Of a DNA stretch of 64,000 nt, positions 55,214 through 63,770 are shown in pieces. The translations under genes and the position numbers were made by a program. The notes under the pieces were generated by a model. That model saw nothing but the letters and a program-made list of their open reading frames with translations, was not told the DNA's origin and ran no database searches. The stretch is taken from positions 62,001-126,000 of the forward strand of contig NZ_NEGK01000011.1 of assembly GCF_002135435.1 (NCBI RefSeq), given 5' to 3'. Source of the stretch: Acinetobacter sp. ANC 3813 (lineage in GTDB: Bacteria > Pseudomonadota > Gammaproteobacteria > Pseudomonadales > Moraxellaceae). Numbering within the stretch: the stretch's first letter is position 1; the number at the start of each line of letters is the position of its first letter.

Positions 55214-55995
55214 ATCAAAGCAAACTGCAGTTCCCCCAAAAGCCTGCAAATCCATTCCCAGTCTGGGTGACAGCGCTCCTTGCTATCTTATGGCTCATTA
55301 TTTGGGACTTAGATATTTCATTTGAAACACTGACTTACGGTGTTTCAGATATGGCTGAATATTTCAGCCGATATGGCCAGCCCGATTTTTCAGACTTGTC
55401 TAGATATCTAGAACTCCTAGGCACAACCTTAGCCACTGCACTTTGGGGCACAGCAATCGCAGTTTTCTTAGGGTTTATTTTAGCGCCCTTTGCTGCCAAG
55501 AATTTCACACCGCACCCTGTGCTGTATTACACCGCACGTGAACTGCTGAACTTCATACGCGCTATGCCCGACTTATTGCTCGCTTTAGTTTTTGTCGCTG
55601 CGATCGGCTTGGGCCCTTTGGCTGGAGCGCTTGCATTAGGTCTGCATACTGCCGGTTTCTTAGGCAAGTTCTTTGCAGAAAGCTTGGAACAGATTGATAA
55701 AGGCGTTCACGAAGGAGTCGCCTCAACTGGCGCCAATTTCCCGCAAATGGTCATGTATGCCGGCTGGCCAAGTATTTCACGCGAAGCCCTTGGCTATGTA
55801 CTGTATATCTTGGACCGCAATGTCCGCATGGCTGCTGTATTGGGGCTGGTTGGTGCAGGCGGCATTGGACTGGCGCTGCACGATACCCTGCGCTTATTCA
55901 ACTACAACCAAGCTGCAGCGCTGATTCTGATCATTTTATTCACAATTTTAATTATTGACTATATTTCAGCATGGCTGCGGAAAAAATTAACATGA
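55210..55995 (+). CDS. phnE: Phosphonate ABC transporter permease PhnE (second copy)
   Basis: The 261-residue permease resembles the first copy: about six helices, the coupling loop FFAESLEQIDKGVHEGVAST near residues 155-174, then GANFPQMVMYAGWPSISREA. In E. coli K-12 phnE is a single (frameshifted) gene; two tandem permease genes are common in other bacteria. It overlaps both neighbours by four bases. A 14-bp palindrome (55399-55412) lies inside it. Confidence 0.92.
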   Translation: MNQSKLQFPQKPANPFPVWVTALLAILWLIIWDLDISFETLTYGVSDMAEYFSRYGQPDFSDLSRYLELLGTTLATALWGTAIAVFLGFILAPFAAKNFTPHPVLYYTARELLNFIRAMPDLLLALVFVAAIGLGPLAGALALGLHTAGFLGKFFAESLEQIDKGVHEGVASTGANFPQMVMYAGWPSISREALGYVLYILDRNVRMAAVLGLVGAGGIGLALHDTLRLFNYNQAAALILIILFTILIIDYISAWLRKKLT

Positions 55996-56453
55996 TTACA
56001 GTACCCCAAAAAGACTGGATTCGGGCGCTGACCGCACATCCAGAAGAGCAGCTGATCCAGCTTGCCGCATCTTTAACTGAAACAGCCAATGTCTCCATGC
56101 TGCAATTAGCGCAAGCAGGCTTAGGCTTAATCACTCTCCAAGAAAGCGCTTTAAATGAACCCTTCTATTTAGGTGAATTCCCCCTGTCTAGCTGCAGTGT
56201 TGCAGTCACCTGTGCAGATGGTCAAAAAGGCTCAGGCAACGCACAAGTGATGGCAGACAATGCAGAGCTGGCAAAAGCGCTGGCTGTGCTCGATGCAATT
56301 TTAGCCCATCAACTGAGTGGCTGGCTGCAGGTTGCTCAGCTGATAGAGCAAGGAACAGAAAAACGCCAAGCTCAGGATCAGATTCGCAGCAGCATGCTTT
56401 TAAGAACACGCGTGGACTTTGCCACACTCGATCAAACGGAGAATGCCGAATGA
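55992..56453 (+). CDS. phnG: Phosphonate C-P lyase subunit PhnG
   Basis: The 153-residue protein matches PhnG in length, with the start RKDWIRAL-type sequence (PQKDWIRALTAHPEEQL) and the conserved FYLGEFPLSSCSVAV near residues 54-68. PhnG is one of the four proteins of the PhnGHIJ core complex that attaches phosphonate to the ribose of ATP. I used the ATG overlapping the phnE2 stop (ATGA); an upstream ATG at 55971 lies inside phnE2. Confidence 0.9.
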   Translation: MITVPQKDWIRALTAHPEEQLIQLAASLTETANVSMLQLAQAGLGLITLQESALNEPFYLGEFPLSSCSVAVTCADGQKGSGNAQVMADNAELAKALAVLDAILAHQLSGWLQVAQLIEQGTEKRQAQDQIRSSMLLRTRVDFATLDQTENAE

Positions 56454-57019
56454 ATATTGAAGCAATTTGGCAGCCCGAAATTCAGCAGCAGATTTACCGT
56501 GAATTATTAAATGCCTTTTCATTTCCAGGCACAGTGCACAATCTTCAGCATTTGGCTGGAAGTGAGCATGCACAGCATGCCGTATTAGCAACTTTGCTGG
56601 ACAGCGCATCGACCTTGGCAGATACCGCTGGCTCTTTGAGCAGTACTGAATGGTCCATGCTTCAAGCTCAGCCGAGACCTGTTGAAGATGCGCAATTTAT
56701 TCTGGCAGATGGCATGACTCCGCCGCGCTTCACGCCATCACTTGGCAGTCTGGAATCACCTGAATTAGGCGCAACTCTTTGTATTTCAGTCACAAAAATC
56801 AGCTCATCCGGCACTGAGGCTCCACTCATACTCAGCGGACCGGGAATTGAAGCTGAGACTTGCCTGCATGTTGCGGGTTTAGATGAGGAATGGCTGAATC
56901 AGCGCCTTATTTGGAATAGTCATTTTCCGCTCGGGATTGACTGCATCCTCATCTCTCCTAGTGAAATCGCGGTGCTTCCCCGCACCACCAAAATTCAATT
57001 CCAGCCGCAGGTACAATGA
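56450..57019 (+). CDS. phnH: Phosphonate C-P lyase subunit PhnH
   Basis: The 189-residue protein has the PhnH pattern: RELLNAFSFPGTVHNLQHLA near residues 17-36, LLDSASTLAD near 48-57 and a C-terminal NSHFPLGIDCILISPSEIA. It is a PLP-transferase-like fold without cofactor and part of the PhnGHIJ core. It overlaps phnG by four bases and ends one base before the phnI start. Confidence 0.92.
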   Translation: MNIEAIWQPEIQQQIYRELLNAFSFPGTVHNLQHLAGSEHAQHAVLATLLDSASTLADTAGSLSSTEWSMLQAQPRPVEDAQFILADGMTPPRFTPSLGSLESPELGATLCISVTKISSSGTEAPLILSGPGIEAETCLHVAGLDEEWLNQRLIWNSHFPLGIDCILISPSEIAVLPRTTKIQFQPQVQ

Positions 57020-57020
57020 T

Positions 57021-58133
57021 ATGAGTTATGTTCCAATTAAAGGCGGCGGTCAGGCCATTGCTGGCGCAGCCTCAGTCACCGAATTTCTGCGGACTGAACA
57101 GGCGCTGAATAACCCAAAATCTGCTCCGCTTGATATTGAAAGCATTCAATTTCAATTGCGCCACTTGGTGGATCGAGTAATTTCCGAAGGCGGTGTATAC
57201 CACCCAGAACTGGCGGCTTTATCCATTAAGCAAAGCCTTGGCGATACACTGGAAGCGGCTTTTACCCTGCGCGCTTGGCGATCCACCCGCCCGCGCTTAT
57301 GCGCAACGCCGCCGCTGGATACCTCTAATATGCGGGTTATTCGCCGCATTTCAGCTGCATTTAAAGATATTCCCGGCGGGCAAATGCTGGGGGCTACACC
57401 AGACTACGCCTTACGTTTGCTGCGAATGGAATTGATGGATGAATCTTCTGAGGCCTTCCGTGGATTTGCAAAAAAATGGCTAAGCGGGACAGCAGAGAGT
57501 CAACAAATTCCATACACCTTTCCAAAGGTAGTCAGCGCGCTGCGTGAAGAAGGCCTATTACCTGTATTAGAAAAAAAATCGAATCTAAAAGCTTTTGATA
57601 TTACCCGTGAACCGCTCATTTTCCCTGTATCTCGCTCGGCCGCTTTGGCCACTATGGCCAGAGCGGAAACTGGCTCTTTATTAAGCATTGCTTATTCCAA
57701 CATGCGCGGATACGGCGATATTCACCCTACTGTCGCAGAACTGCGGGTCGGCTATGTTCCTGTCATGCTCCCGCATGCCATTACAGGAGAGCTGATTGAA
57801 GCAGGCGAAGTCTTGGTCACTGAATGTGAAGTTATTGCCATGTTTGAACCAAGCCCAAACGAAAAACCCGTCTTTACAATTGGCTACGGCGCCTGCTTGG
57901 GCCACAACGAAGTGAAGTCAATTTCGATGGCAATTCTAGACCGCGCATTGCAAAAAGGCATGAAGGATGGCGCCAGCAATCCATCAGAAGATGCTGAATT
58001 TGTTCTGCTGCACATTGACGGTGTGGACTCCATGGGGTTTGCCTCGCATTACAAAATGCCGCATTACGTGACCTTTCAATCAGATATGGACCGTTTGCGC
58101 ATGGCGCAGCAGCAACAGGAAGCTCCACAATGA
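57021..58133 (+). CDS. phnI: Phosphonate C-P lyase subunit PhnI
   Basis: The 370-residue protein starts MSYVPIKGGGQAIAGAASV, the well-conserved PhnI N-terminus, and has RPRLCATPPLDTSNMRVIRR near 95-114 and DGVDSMGFASHYKMPHYVTF near the C-terminus. PhnI is a nucleosidase that, with PhnG and PhnH, replaces the adenine of ATP by the phosphonate. The ATG at 57021 matches this start. An upstream in-frame ATG at 56937 lies inside phnH and adds unrelated residues. Confidence 0.94.
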   Translation: MSYVPIKGGGQAIAGAASVTEFLRTEQALNNPKSAPLDIESIQFQLRHLVDRVISEGGVYHPELAALSIKQSLGDTLEAAFTLRAWRSTRPRLCATPPLDTSNMRVIRRISAAFKDIPGGQMLGATPDYALRLLRMELMDESSEAFRGFAKKWLSGTAESQQIPYTFPKVVSALREEGLLPVLEKKSNLKAFDITREPLIFPVSRSAALATMARAETGSLLSIAYSNMRGYGDIHPTVAELRVGYVPVMLPHAITGELIEAGEVLVTECEVIAMFEPSPNEKPVFTIGYGACLGHNEVKSISMAILDRALQKGMKDGASNPSEDAEFVLLHIDGVDSMGFASHYKMPHYVTFQSDMDRLRMAQQQQEAPQ

Positions 58134-59026
58134 ATGCTCAAATTCAAACAGAACAGCAAAATGCCTATAACTTTGGTTTCTTAGATGAATTTGCAAAAAA
58201 AGAAATTCGCCGCGCTACCTTAAAAGCCATTGCTATTCCAGGCTATCAAGTGCCGTATGCCTCTCGTGAAATGCCGATGGGCCGCGGATTCGGCACAGGC
58301 GGCCTGCAGCTGACGCTCTCTTTAATGGGTAAAAATGAAAACATTAAAGTGATTGATCAAGGCTCAGATGATTCAGTCAATGCAGTGAATCTGCGCCAGT
58401 TTATTGAAATGACCTGCCCCGGTATTTCGACAACATCAAAAACTGCTGAAGCCACGCTCATTCAGTCACGCCACCGCATTCCTGAACTGGCATTAGCAGC
58501 AGAACAAATCATTGTCTTGCAGGTGCCTTACCCAGATCCGCTGGTGATTGTGGAACCTTCGGAAGATAAGCGCAAAACCATGCATGGCGAGGCGGACTAT
58601 TCGCGCTTGCTGGTGAAATTATATGAAGACATTGTGCAGTTTAATGAAATTACCATCTCGCACCGCTACCCAACCCGCATTAATCGCCATTATGTCATTG
58701 ACCCCTCACCCATCCCGCGCTGGGATGTGCCGAAACTGCATCAATCAAAAGCGCTGCTTTTGTTTGGCGCAGGGCGTGAAAAGAAAATTTATGCCGTTCC
58801 CCCATTTACTCATGCAGAGCCGCTGGCATTTGAAGACCAGCCCTTCCGTGTAGAAAATTTTAATGACGAAACTGGTCAGCGCCGCGCGTGTACACGCTGC
58901 GGCTGCACCACGTCTTTTTTAGATGAGTTCAGTCAGGATTCAGGCTTTAAGCTTTATCAATGTTCAGACAGCGACTGGTGCGAAGAACAGCAGGCATTAC
59001 TTGATTCACGAGGAATGAAAAAATGA
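58130..59026 (+). CDS. phnJ: Carbon-phosphorus lyase PhnJ (radical SAM, glycyl radical)
   Basis: The 298-residue enzyme cleaves the C-P bond of ribose-1-phosphonate-5-phosphate, releasing the hydrocarbon. The iron-sulfur ligands are visible as C254-x2-C257-x20-C278-x5-C284, close to the E. coli spacing (C241, C244, C266, C272). Gly38 in AIPGYQVP corresponds to the radical Gly32 of E. coli. The motif after it reads YASREMPMGRGFGTGG, conserved apart from YAS. A further cysteine lies at 259. It overlaps phnI and phnK by four bases. Confidence 0.95.
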   Translation: MNAQIQTEQQNAYNFGFLDEFAKKEIRRATLKAIAIPGYQVPYASREMPMGRGFGTGGLQLTLSLMGKNENIKVIDQGSDDSVNAVNLRQFIEMTCPGISTTSKTAEATLIQSRHRIPELALAAEQIIVLQVPYPDPLVIVEPSEDKRKTMHGEADYSRLLVKLYEDIVQFNEITISHRYPTRINRHYVIDPSPIPRWDVPKLHQSKALLLFGAGREKKIYAVPPFTHAEPLAFEDQPFRVENFNDETGQRRACTRCGCTTSFLDEFSQDSGFKLYQCSDSDWCEEQQALLDSRGMKK

Positions 59027-59853
59027 AGAAAATCCTTGAAGTCAAAAACTTAAGCAAGATTTACGGTTCTGGCTGCTCTTTATGCGCTGTATCTACAGGG
59101 CCTGAAAATGAAACCAATGTCTGCCCGCATTGCGGCAGCATTGTCGCCATTCATGATGTTTCATTTGACCTGTATGAAGGTGAGATCTTGGGCATTATGG
59201 GCGAATCTGGAAGCGGTAAATCGACAATTGTCAAAAATTTGTATTTTGATCAAATTCCAGATTCAGGGTATGCAAATTTTTATGATGCCGCCCAAAGCCA
59301 CAGCATTTTTTCCTTAAATAATGCGCAGCAGCGATGGCTAAGAAACCACCGTTTTGGCATGGTGTATCAAAATCCGCATTTAGGGCTGAATTTTGATATT
59401 TCTGCTGGCGGCAATATCGCGGAACGCCTGCTTATGAGTGACCTGATGAATTATGGCGAAATCCGTGAACGGGTCAAAACTCTGCTGGCCAGAACTGAAG
59501 TCCTGCTTTCCCGTGTAGATGAGTTGCCTAAAAACTTCTCCGGCGGCATGCAGCAGCGTGTGCAAATCGCCAAAGCATTGGCCACACAGCCGCCGCTCTT
59601 ATTCTTAGATGAAGTCACCACTGGCTTAGATTTGTCCGTTCAGGCGCGCATCTTAGACCTCATCTTGGAAATCCAGCAAGAACTCAAAACAGCAATGATT
59701 GTGGTTACGCATGATTTAGGCGTCATACGATTGCTGGCTGGTCGCACCTTAGTCATGAAATATGGCCGGATTATTGAAACAGGACTGACAGACCAGATTC
59801 TCGAAGACCCGCAGCATGCGTATACACAGCGCTTGGTCGCTTCAGCGCTATAA
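59023..59853 (+). CDS. phnK: C-P lyase ATP-binding protein PhnK with an N-terminal cysteine insertion
   Basis: The 276-residue ABC-type protein binds the PhnGHIJ core and is needed for C-P lyase activity in vivo. Walker A GESGSGKST is near residues 64-72, the signature FSGGMQQRVQIAKALA near 169-184 and Walker B LLFLDEVTTGLDLS near 190-203. Between YGSG and the first ABC strands is an insertion containing C18-x2-C21-x12-C34-x2-C37 (CSLC and CPHC), a zinc-ribbon-like pattern absent from E. coli PhnK. I recall similar variants in other bacteria, without being able to check. It overlaps phnJ by four bases. Confidence 0.92.
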   Translation: MKKILEVKNLSKIYGSGCSLCAVSTGPENETNVCPHCGSIVAIHDVSFDLYEGEILGIMGESGSGKSTIVKNLYFDQIPDSGYANFYDAAQSHSIFSLNNAQQRWLRNHRFGMVYQNPHLGLNFDISAGGNIAERLLMSDLMNYGEIRERVKTLLARTEVLLSRVDELPKNFSGGMQQRVQIAKALATQPPLLFLDEVTTGLDLSVQARILDLILEIQQELKTAMIVVTHDLGVIRLLAGRTLVMKYGRIIETGLTDQILEDPQHAYTQRLVASAL

Positions 59854-59863
59854 GGATACTTTG

Positions 59864-60586
59864 ATGAACACACCTATTCTTCACGTCAAAAAATACAGCA
59901 AATACTTTAACCTGCATGAACAGAATAAAATTATTCCATCATCACACGATATTAGCTTTCAAGTATTTTCAGGACAGCTTACTGCATTAACTGGCCCGAC
60001 TGGCGCAGGCAAATCGTCTATTCTCAAAGGGATTTACCGTACCTATCTGCCCAGTGCTGGTGAAATCATGTACTGCAATCAGCAAGGGCAAAGAATTGAT
60101 CTCGCCCGCGCCGAAGAACATCAAATACTGGCTTTGCGGCGCAATGAAATTGGCTTTGTAACGCAATTCCTGCATTGCCTGCCGCGCCAGTCCACATTAG
60201 ATATCGTATCTGCTCCGCTCATCAAAATGGGCGCAGCGCGCCAAGAAGCGCAGCAGCTTGCATCAGAATTGCTGAGCGCCATGAATTTGCCTGAACGCTT
60301 ATGGACCCTTTCACCCTCTACCTTTTCTGGCGGTGAACGGCAGCGGGTCAATCTTGCCCGCGGCTTAATTTCTAAACCGCGCCTGCTGCTGCTGGATGAA
60401 CCGACGGCCAGTCTTGATCCGCTTACGGCCGCCAAAGTGACCGGCCTCATTCAAAACCTTAAATCACAAGGCACCGCGATGCTGGCAATTTTCCATGACC
60501 CTGCCATCACCCAGCAGCTTGCTGACCATATTGTTGAACTCACGCCACCGCCAGCTCTTACCCAATTTCTAAAGGATATCGCATGA
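59864..60586 (+). CDS. phnL: C-P lyase ATP-binding protein PhnL
   Basis: The 240-residue ABC-type protein has Walker A GPTGAGKSSIL near residues 41-51, signature FSGGERQRVNLARG near 153-166 and Walker B LLLLDEPTASLDP near 173-185. PhnL binds PhnK on the C-P lyase core to form a double-ATPase assembly. I used the ATG at 59864 (AAGGA lies upstream); an earlier in-frame ATG at 59816 lies inside phnK. It overlaps phnM by four bases. Confidence 0.93.
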   Translation: MNTPILHVKKYSKYFNLHEQNKIIPSSHDISFQVFSGQLTALTGPTGAGKSSILKGIYRTYLPSAGEIMYCNQQGQRIDLARAEEHQILALRRNEIGFVTQFLHCLPRQSTLDIVSAPLIKMGAARQEAQQLASELLSAMNLPERLWTLSPSTFSGGERQRVNLARGLISKPRLLLLDEPTASLDPLTAAKVTGLIQNLKSQGTAMLAIFHDPAITQQLADHIVELTPPPALTQFLKDIA

Positions 60587-61740
60587 ACCGTTCATACTGC
60601 CTAAGCAATGCGCGAATTGTTTTAAAAGATCAAATTCTTGAGAACGGCTCGCTGCTGATCGAAAATGGAATCATCTCTGCAATTAATCCTGCCTATGTGC
60701 CAGAGGCCGAAAATATAGACTTGCAAGGCGGCATTGTGATTCCTGGGCTGATTGATTTGCATTGCGATGCGCTGGAAAAAGAAGTAGAACCGCGCCCAAA
60801 AGTGCATTTTCCATTAAATTTTGCCTGTGCGCAGGCCGATAAGCGCAATGCCAGCAATGGCATCACCACTGTATTTCATGCAATTTCATTTGCCAATGAT
60901 GAGTTTGGTGTGCGCAATAACGCATTTGCATCATCTATTGTGCACGAGATGCGTAAATGGAATGCCTCAGCTTTAGTAGACAACCGCATTCACTGCCGCT
61001 ACGAAGTTACAGATCCAACTGCGCTCAACTACTTGCTGGAACTGATTGAACGTGATGCTATTGATTTGGTTTCAATTATGGATCACTCGCCAGGCCAAGG
61101 GCAATTCAAGGATGTGGCTGCTTTTAAAGACTACTTAGCGCGCAGCTATAAAAAAACCGAAGCGGAACTCGATGAGCTGATTGCAAACAAACTCGCGCAA
61201 TCGGAAGGCACCATGGACCGGATTAGAACCCTGATTGAAAAAGCTGCCGCGCGCAATATCGCCATTGCTTCGCATGACGACGATACAGCAGATAAAGTTC
61301 ATCTGCTGCACGGTTTAGGGGTCAAAATTTCTGAGTTCCCGATTAATTTAGAAGCCGCTCAAGCGGCCAAAGCCAAAGGCATCAGCACCATTTTTGGCGC
61401 GCCTAATATTCTAAGAGGCAAAAGCCAGTCGGGGTCAATGCGGGCGCTGGATGCGGTGGTTGCAAATGTCGCAGACTGCTTATGCTCAGATTATCATCCT
61501 GCGTCACTGCTGACGGCGGCTTTCCGTCTTCCAGAAATTTCATCAATCAGTTTGCCTGAAGCCATCCGCTTGGTTACATACAATCCGGCTCAAGCCGCTG
61601 GGCTGGCTGACCGCGGTGAAATTGCAATTGGAAAACGCGCTGATTTGGTTTGTGTCAGCAATATTCAAGAGCAGGTTCAGGCGCAGTATGTCTTTTCGGC
61701 AGGCAAGCCAGTCTATCAAGCTGAGTTCTGCTATGCCTAA
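60583..61740 (+). CDS. phnM: Alpha-D-ribose 1-methylphosphonate 5-triphosphate diphosphatase
   Basis: The 385-residue amidohydrolase removes pyrophosphate from the triphosphate intermediate before C-P cleavage. Seen are GLIDLHCDALEKEVEPRPKV near residues 57-76 (metal-binding His and Asp), SIMDHSPGQGQF near 165-176, IASHDDDTADKVHLLHG near 228-244 and CSDYHPASLLTA near 305-316. It overlaps phnL and, by eight bases, phnN. Confidence 0.94.
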   Translation: MNRSYCLSNARIVLKDQILENGSLLIENGIISAINPAYVPEAENIDLQGGIVIPGLIDLHCDALEKEVEPRPKVHFPLNFACAQADKRNASNGITTVFHAISFANDEFGVRNNAFASSIVHEMRKWNASALVDNRIHCRYEVTDPTALNYLLELIERDAIDLVSIMDHSPGQGQFKDVAAFKDYLARSYKKTEAELDELIANKLAQSEGTMDRIRTLIEKAAARNIAIASHDDDTADKVHLLHGLGVKISEFPINLEAAQAAKAKGISTIFGAPNILRGKSQSGSMRALDAVVANVADCLCSDYHPASLLTAAFRLPEISSISLPEAIRLVTYNPAQAAGLADRGEIAIGKRADLVCVSNIQEQVQAQYVFSAGKPVYQAEFCYA

Positions 61741-62302
61741 AGCTTGTTTATTTTATCTGATGGGGCCTTCCGGCTCTGGCAAGGATTCGCTGATCCAATC
61801 TGCAAAAAAGCATTTTGAAGGAAATGCCTCCCTGTTCTTTGCACACCGCTATATTACCCGTCCGATAGATTTGAATGAGAACCACATTTCTTTAACACCG
61901 GCAGAGTTCCATGCCAGACAGAACGCAGGGCTTTTTGCCCTGCACTGGCAGAGCCATGATTTGCATTATGCCATTGGCTGCGAGGTCAATGCATGGCTGG
62001 CGCAGGGACATCATGTTTTAGTAAATGGGTCTAGAGGCCATTTGGAGCAGGCTAAATCCTGCTTTCCAAATTTAGTGCCTGTATTGATTAGTGTCAGTCC
62101 TGAAATTTTAGCGCAGCGGCTGCACGCCAGAGGCCGCGAATCTGAAACTCAGATTCACGCACGGCTTCAGCGCGCCGCAGCATTTGCGCAGACTGAACTC
62201 GGCTTGACCGTTATTGAGAACAATGCCGAATTGAGCCAAGCATCTGCAAAACTCATTCAAGTAATTGAGCAGCATTTGAGATTGCCTGCAGGACAACCAT
62301 AA
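61733..62302 (+). CDS. phnN: Ribose 1,5-bisphosphate phosphokinase PhnN
   Basis: The 189-residue kinase has the guanylate-kinase-like P-loop GPSGSGKDSLI near residues 10-20 and the FAHRYITRP segment near 39-47. It makes PRPP from ribose 1,5-bisphosphate, returning the carbon skeleton to nucleotide synthesis. I used the ATG at 61733, inside the end of phnM; an earlier in-frame ATG at 61616 would give a long unrelated N-terminus. No phnO lies between phnN and phnP. Confidence 0.9.
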   Translation: MPKACLFYLMGPSGSGKDSLIQSAKKHFEGNASLFFAHRYITRPIDLNENHISLTPAEFHARQNAGLFALHWQSHDLHYAIGCEVNAWLAQGHHVLVNGSRGHLEQAKSCFPNLVPVLISVSPEILAQRLHARGRESETQIHARLQRAAAFAQTELGLTVIENNAELSQASAKLIQVIEQHLRLPAGQP

Positions 62303-62303
62303 T

Positions 62304-63050
62304 ATGAAATTTACTTTTTTGGGAACGGGAGATGCAGGCGGTGTCCCGCTCTACGGCTGTCAATGCGCCGCATGCCAGCAGGCGCGCACGCATTCACATT
62401 TACGTCGCAGCGCGAGCTGCGCACTGATTGAAACAGCTCATACACGTGTGCTGATTGATGCGGGTATAACCGACTTAACCGAAAGATTCCCTGCTGGGAG
62501 CCTTTCGGCAATTTTGCTGACTCATTTTCATCCAGACCATGTACAAGGTTTATTTCATTTAAGATGGGGCATTGGTGAAAGTATTGATGTTTTTGCTCCG
62601 CCCGACCCTATTGGCTGTGCAGATTTATATAAAAATCACGGTTTGCTGGCGTTTCAGCAGATTCAAAGATTCGAGAGTTTTAATGTCGGTGACTTAAGCA
62701 TCACTGCTTTGCCGCTCATTCATTCAAAGCTGACTTTTGGCTATTTTATTGAAACGCCGCAAGGCCATAACATTGCCTATTTGACAGATACTTTAGGATT
62801 GCCGCCGGAAACAGCAGCATTTTTAGCGCAGAAAAATATCCAGCACCTGATTCTGGACTGCAGCCATCCGCCGCATTACTCAGGCAGAAATCATAACAAC
62901 TTGATGGATGTTATTGAAATAGCTGAACAAGTGAAACCGCAATCAACATGGATCACCCACCTTAGCCATGACATGGATTTATGGCTCTTGGACCATAATC
63001 TGCCAGATCATATTTATATTGGATTTGATCAAAAAAGCATTATTTTTTAG
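62304..63050 (+). CDS. phnP: Phosphoribosyl 1,2-cyclic phosphate phosphodiesterase PhnP
   Basis: The 248-residue metallo-beta-lactamase-fold protein opens the cyclic phosphate formed after C-P cleavage. The metal motif HFHPDHVQG is near residues 73-81, further His and Asp ligands follow (TDTLG, LDCSHPPHYSG), and the structural zinc cysteines CQCAAC lie at residues 19, 21 and 24. This last cluster matches the extra zinc site of E. coli PhnP. It ends the phn operon. Confidence 0.94.
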   Translation: MKFTFLGTGDAGGVPLYGCQCAACQQARTHSHLRRSASCALIETAHTRVLIDAGITDLTERFPAGSLSAILLTHFHPDHVQGLFHLRWGIGESIDVFAPPDPIGCADLYKNHGLLAFQQIQRFESFNVGDLSITALPLIHSKLTFGYFIETPQGHNIAYLTDTLGLPPETAAFLAQKNIQHLILDCSHPPHYSGRNHNNLMDVIEIAEQVKPQSTWITHLSHDMDLWLLDHNLPDHIYIGFDQKSIIF

Positions 63051-63085
63051 ATTTAAACATTAACTTCAGAAAAACAGCTTGTTTT

Positions 63086-63113
63086 AAAAAAAGAAACCGC
63101 CTTTAAGGCGGTT
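63086..63113 (-). terminator. Terminator between phnP and the barrel gene
   Basis: AACCGCCT (63095-63102) pairs with AGGCGGTT (63106-63113), with an A run on the left. On the minus strand it follows the barrel gene and runs into Ts; on the plus strand it may also end the phn transcript, though the T run there is weak. Confidence 0.75.
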
Positions 63114-63128
63114 CTCTCATTGATGTCA

Positions 63129-63770
63129 TTAGAAAGTATAGCGAAGGCCTGCCTTGTAAGTCATGCCGTCAATATTCAAATCTGAACTGCTGCCTTCAGC
63201 GCACACGCCATAAATACACGCTTCACCTTTTTGGTTGATGAACCACTTGTAGCCTAAATTGCCAAATACATCGATATTGGGCTGAATTTTATAGCCAAGC
63301 TCAAAATGCAGTGGAATCGTTAAATAGCCCAGTTCTAAAGAATAACCTTCAGCGCTTTCATCCATCCATGCATAACCCAGTCCTAAGCCTGCAGTCAGGT
63401 AAGTCTTATCGTTTTCTAAAACTTTGTATTGCATACCCGCTGAAAATTCATTGAAATCCATATCAGAAGCATCCTGATATTCATACTCTGTATAAAAGTT
63501 AGTTTTTGAGTAAACCGGTACAGAAACATTGATAAAGAATCCATTGAAACGTTCATCACCGCCCAAATCACTGGAACCAACTTTAGAGCCTGCATAGCCT
63601 GCTGCCACTGCAACTGGCACAGATACATTGGATTTTGATCCCAAATTCTGCGGAGCATCAATTTGAGCACCCGCTGGAAGCGGCTCCCCTGACTGCAAAA
63701 TTGCAGGGCTATTTGCCAGCGCAAAAGTAGAAATTAAAGATAAAGTCCCGATTGATAATATTTTTTTCAT
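63129..63770 (-). CDS. Outer-membrane beta-barrel protein
   Basis: The 213-residue protein has a signal peptide (residues 1-19, cleaved near ALA/NS), alternating beta-strand patterns through the rest (FNGFFINVSVPVY, YLTAGLGLGYAWMD, IDVFGNLGYKWF) and a C-terminal Phe (YKAGLRYTF), the signal for outer-membrane insertion. Length suggests an eight-stranded barrel. One loop near residue 190 has two cysteines (CIYGVC) that could form a disulfide. No specific family could be assigned. It has its own terminator and upstream region. Confidence 0.8.
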   Translation of the reverse strand: MKKILSIGTLSLISTFALANSPAILQSGEPLPAGAQIDAPQNLGSKSNVSVPVAVAAGYAGSKVGSSDLGGDERFNGFFINVSVPVYSKTNFYTEYEYQDASDMDFNEFSAGMQYKVLENDKTYLTAGLGLGYAWMDESAEGYSLELGYLTIPLHFELGYKIQPNIDVFGNLGYKWFINQKGEACIYGVCAEGSSSDLNIDGMTYKAGLRYTF

